Source: Rikenellaceae bacterium (GTDB taxonomy: Bacteria; Bacteroidota; Bacteroidia; Bacteroidales; UBA932). From it: a DNA stretch of 11,128 bases. The notes beneath the pieces are model-generated. The model searched no databases, was not told the DNA's origin, and saw only the letters and a list, made by a program, of their open reading frames with translations. Position numbers and translations under genes: made by a program. The DNA is taken from assembly GCA_900771335.1 (NCBI GenBank), contig CAAGNP010000011.1:1-11128 (forward strand), written 5' to 3'. The first letter of the stretch is position 1. The number at the start of each line of letters is the position of its first letter. Of this stretch, positions 1-6,555 are shown piece by piece.

Positions 1-2
1 TC

Positions 3-80
3 CACTACTACAACAATGACAGAATAAAACTGAGATTAAAAGGAAAGAGTCCGGTGCAATACCGAACTCTTTACCAATAA
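3..80 (+). CDS. IS3-family transposase OrfB, C-terminal fragment (cut by window edge)
   Basis: Only the last 25 codons lie in the window. They read HYYNNDRIKLRLKGKSPVQY followed by RTLYQ and a TAA stop. This is the typical C-terminus of an IS3-family OrfB (rve/DDE integrase fold). It matches the C-terminus of the complete transposase at the right edge: 20 residues from YYNN to QYR are identical, and the 72 nucleotides 6-77 match 11003-11074 at 63 positions. Most differences are synonymous, so this is a related but distinct element, not a recent copy. The protein stops five residues earlier than its relative. Whether the rest of the gene is intact lies outside the window. Confidence 0.88.
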   Translation, partial: HYYNNDRIKLRLKGKSPVQYRTLYQ

Positions 81-95
81 AACTATTATTAATCC

Positions 96-119
96 GTCCA
101 ACTTCTTGGGGTCAGATCA
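96..119 (-). repeat. Right terminal inverted repeat of the left-edge IS3-family element
   Basis: Read on the minus strand the sequence begins tgatctgaccccaagaagtt and ends ggac. It corresponds position for position to the terminal repeats of the complete IS at 9671-9694 and 11105-11128. It lies 15 bp past the transposase stop, as expected for the right end of such an element. The element boundary is therefore at about 119. Confidence 0.82.
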
Positions 120-220
120 TAACGATTGGGCCTTTTTTGTTTTATCACCCAAAACATTGATCTCCATTTTTCTCAACATCTGGGCCCAACGTAAAATCCC
201 GGTTGTTTACATTATCTCAA
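120..220. other. Intergenic stretch between IS end and RAYT-associated element; no gene
   Basis: I see no credible gene here. Just past the IS end is gattgggcc followed by a T-rich run (133-143). This resembles the right arm and T-tract of an intrinsic terminator, but a matching left arm (ggcccaatc) is absent on the IS side. A palindrome tgggccca sits at 181-188. The rest is AT-rich and unremarkable. Confidence 0.5.
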
Positions 221-342
221 CACCAGATTAGGAGCAGATATTCGAAGATAATACACACTTCCGTGCCCAATCCGTCAATAACATGAGGGACAGGGAGCAC
301 AAAACCATTTCGCAGCAAGAAAAGCGCTCCCAATCTGCTGGA
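220..342. repeat. Left RAYT-flanking element (REP/REPIN-like), bounded by facing motif copies
   Basis: The element begins with an inverted motif copy, acaccagattaggagc (220-235), and ends with a facing copy, gctcccaatctgctgg (326-341), leaving 90 bp between them. A second element on the other side of the transposase gene has the same motif pair at the same spacing. Inside, positions 267-307 align with 1420-1460 at 28 of 41 bases. The layout, with paired imperfect inverted motifs beside a Y1 transposase gene, resembles the structured repeats handled by RAYT transposases. Function as a transposase substrate is inference. Confidence 0.6.
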
Positions 343-366
343 ACTTACTGAAACACACCCAAGAAT

Positions 367-374
367 TAAATTTG
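367..374 (+). promoter_or_regulatory. Possible -7 box (TAAATTTG) for the RAYT-like gene
   Basis: TAAATTTG fits the Bacteroidota -7 consensus TAnnTTTG perfectly and lies about 80 bp before the transposase start. No convincing -33 TTG is seen at the usual 19-21 bp upstream. The box overlaps a 7-bp inverted repeat, aatttgg/ccaaatt (369-387, 5-nt loop). That repeat could be an operator or simply AT-rich coincidence. Confidence 0.35.
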
Positions 375-455
375 GATATCCCAAATTCTTTCCCAAAATT
401 TGTAGAACATTCAATAATCCACCAATCAGCCCGGGTGGAAGGTTGATATGAGGGA

Positions 456-1343
456 ATGATCGGGCACAATATCCAAATTATGGTGGAAAAATCTTTTTAT
501 CACATTTGCACAGACGGAAACAAAATCGATTGGCTGTTTAAAGATGACAATGACTTCGTTGCCGGAATTAATAGAATCGGTATATGCGTGTACATCACCA
601 AGATAGACCTTTACTCATTTGTACTGATGGACAATCATGTTCACTTTTTGGTGTTTGGAACTCTTCCAGAATGTAAAGACTTCATAAATAAGTACAAACA
701 ACTCACTGGCAAGTGGATAAAGAATAAGTACAATTTGGAGGGCTATGCGAATAAATTACCAGCACAGATAATCAGATTAAAATCTGAAGAATATGTCCTA
801 AACGTTGCAGCATACATTGACAGAAACATCACCAGGACCAGCTATCCATATCTACCTTCAGAATATAGATGGGGATCTGCCCCATATCTGTTTAGAAACA
901 GGAATATTATGGTAAGCTCCAAACTGTCTGATTACTCCAAAAGGGGACAAAGACTTCTACTCAATAGCCATATTGAACTTCCTCCATCCTGGAGAGTATT
1001 CCCGGACGGGATGTTGAATCCCATAGACTTTGTCTGTTACGACAAGATGGAGAAACTCTTCAAGACCCCTACCCGATACAATTACTTCTTAGCTAAAAAA
1101 GTGGAGGGCGATATTGATCAGGAACTCCAGAATGGCCGACAGACATATATCATAGATAAGGACTTAAGACCTATTGTTCAAACATTAGCTAAAAGGTTAT
1201 TTGGGGAACAAGATCCCAAACTTCTGAATATCGATTCAAGACTAATCCTGGCGAGAAAACTCCGCTATGAATATTACTCCACCCCAAAACAAATATCCAG
1301 AATGCTGGGGCTATCTTTGGATATTCTTAACGGTTACATCTGA
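456..1343 (+). CDS. RAYT-like HUH/Y1 transposase (REP-associated tyrosine transposase family)
   Basis: The protein has 295 residues. The N-terminal half is a Y1 transposase fold: FYHICTDGNKIDWLF near residues 14-28, then the metal-binding HUH motif in MDNHVHFLVFG (His61, His63), then the likely nucleophile Tyr80 in INKYKQLTGKW. Known family members cut and join single-stranded DNA at hairpin-bearing ends. The C-terminal part (about 180-295) is not found in minimal IS200 transposases. It ends in RLILARKLRYEYYSTPKQIS, which looks like a DnaA/HTH-type DNA-binding helix set. The length fits the larger RAYT-like proteins of Bacteroidota. No TnpB partner is present. Starts at residue 1 (456) or residue 9 (480) are both possible, because the fold begins after both. 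The gene is uninterrupted and all catalytic residues are present, so it may be active. Paired motif elements lie on both sides. Confidence 0.85.
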   Translation: MIGHNIQIMVEKSFYHICTDGNKIDWLFKDDNDFVAGINRIGICVYITKIDLYSFVLMDNHVHFLVFGTLPECKDFINKYKQLTGKWIKNKYNLEGYANKLPAQIIRLKSEEYVLNVAAYIDRNITRTSYPYLPSEYRWGSAPYLFRNRNIMVSSKLSDYSKRGQRLLLNSHIELPPSWRVFPDGMLNPIDFVCYDKMEKLFKTPTRYNYFLAKKVEGDIDQELQNGRQTYIIDKDLRPIVQTLAKRLFGEQDPKLLNIDSRLILARKLRYEYYSTPKQISRMLGLSLDILNGYI

Positions 1344-1373
1344 TGAACTTCTGTACATCACTGTGCTATGCCG

Positions 1374-1494
1374 CCAACAGATTGGGAGCAACAATCGCAA
1401 TTAGAAAGGGTATTCTGGTCCAACCCCTCAATGGTCAGTGGGATTAGGAGCGCCAAACCACGCCACTCGTAAGTTTCGTTCCCAATCTGCTGGA
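1374..1494. repeat. Right RAYT-flanking element (REP/REPIN-like), bounded by facing motif copies
   Basis: The element begins with ccaacagattgggagc (1374-1389) and ends with gttcccaatctgctgg (1479-1494). The two pair as an imperfect stem with an 89-nt interior. The last 14 bases, cccaatctgctgga, are identical to 329-342 of the left element. A further inverted motif-like piece, ggattaggagcgc (1441-1453), lies inside and could form an alternative stem. The element starts 30 bp after the transposase stop. Both elements lie in the same orientation, so the gene sits between direct copies of a near-palindromic unit. Confidence 0.6.
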
Positions 1495-1899
1495 CGGTTT
1501 GACTTTCGATATTGATTTTGCGGTCGTGGCACTCATCAGGCGGTGCAGCCCTTGTGCTGGACTCCACAGCACAACAGCCCCCAGCGGCAGTGGAAGGGGA
1601 ATGCCGGAGGCCCAATCCCGAAGGGAATAGCAGAGCCCCAATCCCTAGCCACATGCCTCAGAACAACTTGAACCACCAACAACAAAAGGCTATCCGAAAT
1701 CGGAGATGGCAACTGCAACTTCATACATGACAATCCTCGCCAAGCCAGTAGCGCACCAAAAACCTAGCACAGCATCTTCAGGTAAGCAATGTCTCTGCCC
1801 CAGGTGGGCAAATGCGCGGCAGGGTGGCTATGCGGCTTTTTGGGGAAGGGGCAAAGTTTTTTGAGTGGGGGTGCAATGTTTTTTTGGGGGTAGAAAAGG
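1495..1899. other. Gene-poor region with short repeats; no supported gene
   Basis: Open frames here overlap one another on both strands and have low-complexity, shadow-like composition, so I call none. Visible structure includes two further cccaatccc motif copies (1611-1619 and 1637-1645), which may be decayed relatives of the flanking-element motif. There is a short hairpin tgccc/gggca at about 1795-1809. A roughly 22-bp imperfect direct repeat of G-tracts and T-tracts runs through 1848-1890, and agggtggctat appears at 1821 and again at 1902. The G-rich plus strand contrasts with the surrounding genes. Confidence 0.5.
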
Positions 1900-1941
1900 A
1901 AAGGGTGGCTATTCAGTCATAAGACTTTTTAGCCACCCTTT
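1900..1941 (-). terminator. Intrinsic terminator of glyS
   Basis: A perfect 11-bp stem (aaagggtggct at 1900-1910 with agccacccttt at 1931-1941) encloses a 20-nt loop that contains a small inner stem, agtc/gact. It starts 26 bp past the glyS stop. On the minus strand the stem is followed by a T-rich stretch, ccttttct. This is the right place and direction to end glyS transcription. Confidence 0.75.
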
Positions 1942-1967
1942 AGTTATGTATAAGTCTGTTTCCGAAG

Positions 1968-3512
1968 TTATTTCTCCAACTGCATGAAAAGATCTTTGAA
2001 GCTAACTTTCTCTTCAATGATTGATCTCACTTTGTCGATAGGAATACGCTCTTGGGTCATGGTATCTCTGTAACGGATAGTCACCTGATTGTCCTCAAGA
2101 GTCTGGTGATCTATAGTGATACAGAATGGTGTACCGATAGCGTCCTGACGGCGATATCTCTTACCGATACTGTCTTTCTCGTCGTATTGGCAGTTGAAAT
2201 CGTATTTCAAGTCATGCATAATCTTGTGAGCCACCTCTGGAAGGCCATCTTTCTTAACAAGAGGAAGTACAGCCAATTTTACTGGTGCCAACACTGGTGG
2301 AATTCTTAGCACTACGCGGGTCTCACCGTTTTCAAGTTTCTCTTCGCAGTAAGCTGCTGAGAGTACCGACAAGAACATACGGTCAAGACCGATTGAGGTC
2401 TCAATTACGTAAGGTACATAGCTCTCGTTGGTCTCAGGATCGAAATATTGCATTTTGCGGCCAGAGAATTTCTGATGCTGGCCCAAGTCGAAGTCTGTAC
2501 GTGAGTGGATACCTTCAAGCTCTTTGAAACCGAATGGGAATTCAAATTCGATATCGGTAGCGGCATTTGCGTAGTGAGCCAGTTTCTCATGGTCGTGATA
2601 ACGGTATTTCTTGTCACCCATTCCAAGTGCTTTATGCCATGCAAGACGGGTCTCTTTCCATTTTGCAAACCATTTCAACTCCTCACCTGGACGAACGAAG
2701 AACTGCATCTCCATTTGCTCAAACTCCCTCATACGGAAGATGAATTGGCGAGCCACGATCTCATTACGGAACGCTTTACCGATCTGTGCAATACCGAATG
2801 GAACTTTCATTCTACCGGTCTTCTGAACGTTCAAGAAGTTCACAAAGATACCTTGTGCAGTCTCAGGTCTCAAATAGATGGTGCCTGACTCATCAGATAC
2901 ACTACCAAGCTGAGTGCTGAACATAAGGTTGAACTGACGCACATCTGTCCAGTTTTTGGTTCCTGAGATAGGGCAAGCGATCTCGCACTCTACGATAAGG
3001 TCTTTAAGTGCCACAAGGTCGTTTGCATTGAGTGCATCCGCCATTTTCTGACGTACTGCATCAGCTTTAGCCTTGCTGCGGAGTACATTTGGATTGGTGG
3101 CACGGAACTGCTCCTCATCAAACGCTTCACCAAATTTCTTTCTACCTTTCTCTACCTCTTTATTGATTTTCTCCTCGATCTTCGCGATATAATCCTCCAA
3201 TAGGACATCTGCACGATATCTCTTCTTAGAATCCTTATTATCGATTAGAGGGTCATTGAATGCACCTACGTGACCCGAAGCTTCCCAAATCTTTGGATGC
3301 ATAAAAATGGCTGAGTCAATACCCACGATGTTCTCGTGAACTTTTACCATCGAGTCCCACCAATATTTCTTAATGTTATTTTTCAATTCAGAGCCAAGCT
3401 GACCATAGTCATAAACTGCGCTCAAACCGTCATAAACCTCACTTGAAGGGAAGATAAAACCATACTCCTTCGAGTGTGCAATAAGATTTCTAAAGAGTTC
3501 TTCTTGTGTCAT
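1968..3512 (-). CDS. glyS: Glycyl-tRNA synthetase, single-chain (alpha2) type
   Basis: This enzyme attaches glycine to tRNA-Gly in the cytoplasm. It has 514 residues and is the dimeric, eukaryote/Thermus-like class II form, not the two-subunit GlyQ/GlyS form. The GlyRS signature RPETAQGIFVNF is at 215-226. Motif 2 is visible around FRNE (248-251) and FRMREFEQMEMQFF, and motif 3 around ETSIGLDRMFLS (371-382). A charged helical insertion occupies about 90-180. The C-terminal anticodon-binding domain runs from about residue 405 to the end, with LAVLPLVKK at its start. The ATG start gives MTQEELFRNL, a normal N-terminus for the family. The gene stands alone with its own terminator and shares a short divergent promoter region with dsbD. 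I see no T-box leader. Confidence 0.95.
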   Translation of the reverse strand: MTQEELFRNLIAHSKEYGFIFPSSEVYDGLSAVYDYGQLGSELKNNIKKYWWDSMVKVHENIVGIDSAIFMHPKIWEASGHVGAFNDPLIDNKDSKKRYRADVLLEDYIAKIEEKINKEVEKGRKKFGEAFDEEQFRATNPNVLRSKAKADAVRQKMADALNANDLVALKDLIVECEIACPISGTKNWTDVRQFNLMFSTQLGSVSDESGTIYLRPETAQGIFVNFLNVQKTGRMKVPFGIAQIGKAFRNEIVARQFIFRMREFEQMEMQFFVRPGEELKWFAKWKETRLAWHKALGMGDKKYRYHDHEKLAHYANAATDIEFEFPFGFKELEGIHSRTDFDLGQHQKFSGRKMQYFDPETNESYVPYVIETSIGLDRMFLSVLSAAYCEEKLENGETRVVLRIPPVLAPVKLAVLPLVKKDGLPEVAHKIMHDLKYDFNCQYDEKDSIGKRYRRQDAIGTPFCITIDHQTLEDNQVTIRYRDTMTQERIPIDKVRSIIEEKVSFKDLFMQLEK

Positions 3513-3540
3513 CTTTTGTGATGTTTTTATATTAAGGGTG

Positions 3541-3548
3541 CAAAAGTA
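3541..3548 (-). promoter_or_regulatory. -7 box of glyS promoter (TACTTTTG on minus strand)
   Basis: Read on the minus strand the bases are TACTTTTG, a perfect fit to TAnnTTTG, about 29 bp upstream of the glyS ATG. The expected -33 TTG is not obvious. The box faces away from the dsbD box at 3561-3568, with 12 bp between them. Confidence 0.55.
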
Positions 3549-3560
3549 CTAATATTTTAA

Positions 3561-3568
3561 TATTTTTG
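3561..3568 (+). promoter_or_regulatory. -7 box of dsbD promoter (TATTTTTG)
   Basis: TATTTTTG matches TAnnTTTG and lies 38 bp before the chosen dsbD ATG at 3607. Transcription would then start near 3575 and give a short leader. Together with the glyS box it forms an imperfect palindrome, 3541-3568, with 22 of 28 positions symmetric. Confidence 0.55.
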
Positions 3569-3606
3569 CCTTTTAATTGAGTAAGTATTTAATTTATTTA
3601 TCGATA

Positions 3607-5448
3607 ATGAGAACTATTTTCCTATCTCTAGTAGCCGGTCTGGCCCTTATGCTGACCTCTGCTACCGCTAATGCACAGGATGCCACATTTGTAAAAACAT
3701 CCTACAATGTACTTTCAGACGGCAATGTGGAGCTTGTATTTGATATTCAGATCAATGAAGGATGGTATCTTTACAGCGCTACACCTGTAAAAGGTGGTCC
3801 TATGACCGCAAATTTTGACATGGATGCACAGACCCCAGCCCAAGCCCAAGGGGCAATGGTGGATGGCGTCGAGCCTCATACCAAGTTCGACTCAGCTTTC
3901 GGACTTGACGTCTATTATTTTGAGGGACAAGGTCAATTCAAACAGACCATCACCCCTTCTGCCAATGGCAATTTCACAGTGCAGGGAACTTTGGTATATC
4001 AGACTTGCAACGGCGAAGAGTGCCTTATCAATGAAAATGATGTGACCATCAATGTAAAAATGGGTGGCGCTGAGGTAGTAGAGGCACCTAAGGCTAAAAA
4101 ATCAAAAGATGAGTCTCTCCTCTGGTTCCTTCTGATCGCTTTCGCTGCGGGTCTTGGCGGTGTTATCACCCCTTGCGTATTCCCTATGATTCCTATGACT
4201 GTAGGTTTCCTTATCGGTGGCGCATCGACTAAGAGAGCCGGCGTAATGAAAGGTTTGGTATTCGGACTTTCAGTGGTTCTTATCTACACTTTGCTTGGTC
4301 TTATCGTATCACTGTTCGGCAGCACTGCTGCGACCGACGCACTTGGAACACACTGGATTCCAAACTTGCTTTTCGCAGTCCTATTTATCGTATTTTCAAT
4401 CTCTTTCCTTGGAGCATTTGAAATAACACTTCCAAGCGGCCTCGCAAACAAAGCTGACCGTCAGGCAGATAAAGGTGGCTACATCGGAGCATTCTTTGTA
4501 GCTGTCGCAATGGTTATCGTCTCTTTCTCATGTACAGGTCCATTCGTGGGCTCTATCCTTGCTGCAGCTGTTGTGGGTGGTGTAACCCTTAAACCTATCC
4601 TTGGTATGGCAGTGTTCGGAGCGGCATTCTCACTTCCTTTCGTAGTTTGCTCGTTCTTCCCTGGTATGATGAAAAAACTTCCTAAATCAGGTGGCTGGCT
4701 AAATGTAGTGAAAGTGGTATTCGCATTCGTATTGATGGCTTTCGCTGTCAAATTCCTATACAATGTGGATGCATATTTCGGATGGGGCGTTATCACCCGT
4801 CTTGGATTCCTTGCTGTATGGATCACACTTGTAATCCTGCTTGGTCTATACTTCCTGGGTGTTATCCGCACTGACCACGACTCACCTGTAGATGGTATCG
4901 GCTGGGGCAGAATGCTTGTGGCTATCGCATGCTTCTCATTCGCTTTCTACCTTATCCCAGGTCTCTTCGGCGCACCACTTAAGAGCATTTCAGGTATGAT
5001 CCCTCCTATGGATGGTTCTACTACCGTGATGACAGCTCCTGCTGCAAACTCAGAGGCAGCTGCACCTTCAGGATACTCGTCACTAAAATCATACAACACA
5101 CTTGACGAGGCAATCAAAGCCTCTGAAGAGACAGGAAAACCTATCTTCCTATCATTCAAATCCCACACTTGCAGCGTATGTAAGGTGATGGAGGCTACAG
5201 TCCTTAATGACCCCTCTATCCTTTCAAAATTGGGGTCTGACTTCGTCATCGCAAACCTATATGTGGATGACAAGACTCCCGATGCAGAGTATAAAACTCT
5301 TGGGAGGAAATTCAGACAATATGAGATGGAGAAATTCGGTTCTGCATCACAGCCTCTATACGCTGTTATCGACCACTCAGGCAAAACCCTTTCCGGTCCT
5401 GTTGGTAACAGCTCATTGGAGGAATTTTCAAAATTCATAAACTACTAG
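3607..5448 (+). CDS. dsbD: Thiol:disulfide interchange protein DsbD
   Basis: DsbD carries electrons from cytoplasmic thioredoxin across the inner membrane to periplasmic thiol-disulfide proteins. With the ATG at 3607 the protein has 613 residues and a clear signal peptide (about 1-24, ending ANAQ). A longer reading from TTG at 3577 would bury this signal and overlap the predicted transcript start, so I reject it. Three redox modules are visible. The N-terminal periplasmic domain has a Cys134/Cys139 pair in YQTCNGEECLI. The membrane domain, with about eight hydrophobic segments (roughly 172-465), has Cys190 in TPCVFPMIP and Cys309 in SFSCTGPFVG. The C-terminal thioredoxin-like domain has Cys522-Ser-Val-Cys525 in SHTCSVCKVMEATV. 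All six cysteines expected of a complete DsbD are present. The next gene begins four bases after the stop, so the two are probably co-transcribed. Confidence 0.93.
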   Translation: MRTIFLSLVAGLALMLTSATANAQDATFVKTSYNVLSDGNVELVFDIQINEGWYLYSATPVKGGPMTANFDMDAQTPAQAQGAMVDGVEPHTKFDSAFGLDVYYFEGQGQFKQTITPSANGNFTVQGTLVYQTCNGEECLINENDVTINVKMGGAEVVEAPKAKKSKDESLLWFLLIAFAAGLGGVITPCVFPMIPMTVGFLIGGASTKRAGVMKGLVFGLSVVLIYTLLGLIVSLFGSTAATDALGTHWIPNLLFAVLFIVFSISFLGAFEITLPSGLANKADRQADKGGYIGAFFVAVAMVIVSFSCTGPFVGSILAAAVVGGVTLKPILGMAVFGAAFSLPFVVCSFFPGMMKKLPKSGGWLNVVKVVFAFVLMAFAVKFLYNVDAYFGWGVITRLGFLAVWITLVILLGLYFLGVIRTDHDSPVDGIGWGRMLVAIACFSFAFYLIPGLFGAPLKSISGMIPPMDGSTTVMTAPAANSEAAAPSGYSSLKSYNTLDEAIKASEETGKPIFLSFKSHTCSVCKVMEATVLNDPSILSKLGSDFVIANLYVDDKTPDAEYKTLGRKFRQYEMEKFGSASQPLYAVIDHSGKTLSGPVGNSSLEEFSKFINY

Positions 5449-5452
5449 CATT

Positions 5453-6118
5453 ATGAAAAAATTACTCCTTATCGCACTCTCTTCACTTCTGGCCTGGCAA
5501 TCCGCTTCTGCCCAGATCAGATATGACTTCGATGTAGATTCTCTGGAATACATACTCCCCAACTTCAGCATAGGGTCAGTTGTATTCTATAATGGAGAAA
5601 GGTCACAAGCCCTCCTGAATATCAACACCTTTGACAATGCCATCAGGTTCATAGACACAAACAAGGACACCCTCATCGTTAAAAATGAGGATGAAGTCAA
5701 GGCTGTATACATTAAAAACAGGTATTTTGCCAAATGGCAGAAGAGGTATATCGAGCTATTGAACCCCACCAATGACACCTCTATCGGTATCCACAGATAC
5801 ATAAATGTCATACAGAAAGGGAAAGTCGGTGCATACGGTATGGCTTCAGAGACAGCAAGTATCTCAAATGTAGCACACTTCAACGACATGGGGCAGACCC
5901 ACAAATTGAAGAACAAGGCGCGATATGACCTCTCTTACCATATGGATTACTATATCTGCAAAGGGAACAAAATGTATCCTGCAAACACCAGGGGTTTCCA
6001 AAAGATATACCCAAAACTCAAAAAACAGATACCTGAATTCGTTCGTGAAAATGATATTGATTTCAGCAATCCGGAGAGTCTGAAAATCCTATACGAATAC
6101 TGTATCAGAAATCAATAA
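5453..6118 (+). CDS. Secreted hypothetical protein linked to dsbD
   Basis: The protein has 221 residues, and I do not recognise a named family. It starts with a standard signal peptide, MKKLLLIALSSLLAWQSASA, with probable cleavage near residue 20-21, so it should reach the periplasm or beyond. The mature part is rich in aromatic and polar residues. An early segment, VVFYNGERSQALLNINTFDN, followed by IRFIDTNKDTLIV, recalls a pattern I associate with secreted Bacteroidota proteins of unknown function; that resemblance is from memory. The mature chain has exactly two cysteines, Cys169 and Cys217, which could form a disulfide. It begins four bases after dsbD, suggesting an operon. Its last seven bases overlap the end of the convergent folK gene. 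Confidence 0.75.
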   Translation: MKKLLLIALSSLLAWQSASAQIRYDFDVDSLEYILPNFSIGSVVFYNGERSQALLNINTFDNAIRFIDTNKDTLIVKNEDEVKAVYIKNRYFAKWQKRYIELLNPTNDTSIGIHRYINVIQKGKVGAYGMASETASISNVAHFNDMGQTHKLKNKARYDLSYHMDYYICKGNKMYPANTRGFQKIYPKLKKQIPEFVRENDIDFSNPESLKILYEYCIRNQ

Positions 6119-6555
6119 CCGACAAATATCTCCCTCAATGGGATCAATGCAAATTCCCTCTCCTGAAGCCTCGGGTGAGGGATTTGTAATTCCGGGAGGT
6201 CTATAGTCTGATTTCCGTACAGGAGGATATCTATATCTATAATCCTCGATTTGTAGATTCTCTGGCCCGACGCATCGTATTGGGGCTCTTCAACAGGTCT
6301 CCCCATCTTGGCCTCCACATGCTTGCACACCTTCAGGAGATCTGTGGGTGATACTGAGGTCTTGAACGAAATTGCCTGATTATAGAAAGTGTTCTCCGAG
6401 ACAAAACCGACTGCCTCAGACTCGTGAATGGAAGACTCCTTCACATCTGATCCCAAAAATGGGGCCAGCTCATTGATAAGTAAGGCTATCGCCACCTGGA
6501 GATTCCTCTCCCTGTTGCCCATATCTGAGCCCAACAGCAAATAAACTCTCTCCAT
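6112..6555 (-). CDS. folK: 2-amino-4-hydroxy-6-hydroxymethyldihydropteridine pyrophosphokinase (HPPK)
   Basis: FolK transfers pyrophosphate from ATP to 6-hydroxymethyl-dihydropterin in folate biosynthesis, in the cytoplasm. The 147 residues are close to the usual length (about 160 in E. coli). The family signature is clear: LLLGSDMGNRERNL at the N-terminus, then SRIIDIDILLYG with the two metal-binding aspartates, then IPHPRLQEREFALIPL near the end. LLLGSDMG has Asp where many homologues have Asn. The ATG overlaps the stop of the upstream sufT-like gene by one base (TAATG), so translation is likely coupled. The gene is the last of the suf run, an unusual partner for Fe-S genes. No terminator is evident before the convergent neighbour. 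Confidence 0.93.
   Translation of the reverse strand: MERVYLLLGSDMGNRERNLQVAIALLINELAPFLGSDVKESSIHESEAVGFVSENTFYNQAISFKTSVSPTDLLKVCKHVEAKMGRPVEEPQYDASGQRIYKSRIIDIDILLYGNQTIDLPELQIPHPRLQEREFALIPLREIFVGY

Larger units (their letters stand above)
1..119 (+). mobile_element. Right end of an IS3-family (IS150-like) insertion sequence, partial
   Basis: This combines the transposase tail and the right terminal repeat. The element runs off the left side of the window. It lies in the same orientation as the complete IS at 9671-11128 and differs from it by about 12% over the shared coding end. Confidence 0.85.

Noticed and set aside
217..469. Two minus-strand open frames of about 65 residues
   Set aside because: They lie inside the left flanking element and its neighbour, overlap each other in different frames, lack any recognisable motif, and are better explained by the structured repeat.
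1374..1494. Integron attC-like site (paired imperfect inverted repeats)
   Set aside because: The core RYYYAAC/GTTRRRY boxes do not fit, no integron integrase is seen, and the same unit recurs beside the Y1 transposase.
1358..1733. Overlapping open frames on both strands with Pro/Ser/Ala-rich products
   Set aside because: Several frames cover the same bases on opposite strands. The composition follows the GC-rich, repeat-bearing DNA, and no start context or family feature supports any of them.
1842..1890. Possible G-quadruplex on the plus strand
   Set aside because: Four G-tracts are present, but the loops between them are about 15 and 14 bases, too long for a confident call.
3577..3606. Upstream TTG start for dsbD, adding ten residues
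   Set aside because: It would put extra residues before a clean signal peptide and falls at or next to the predicted transcription start. The ATG at 3607 is better.
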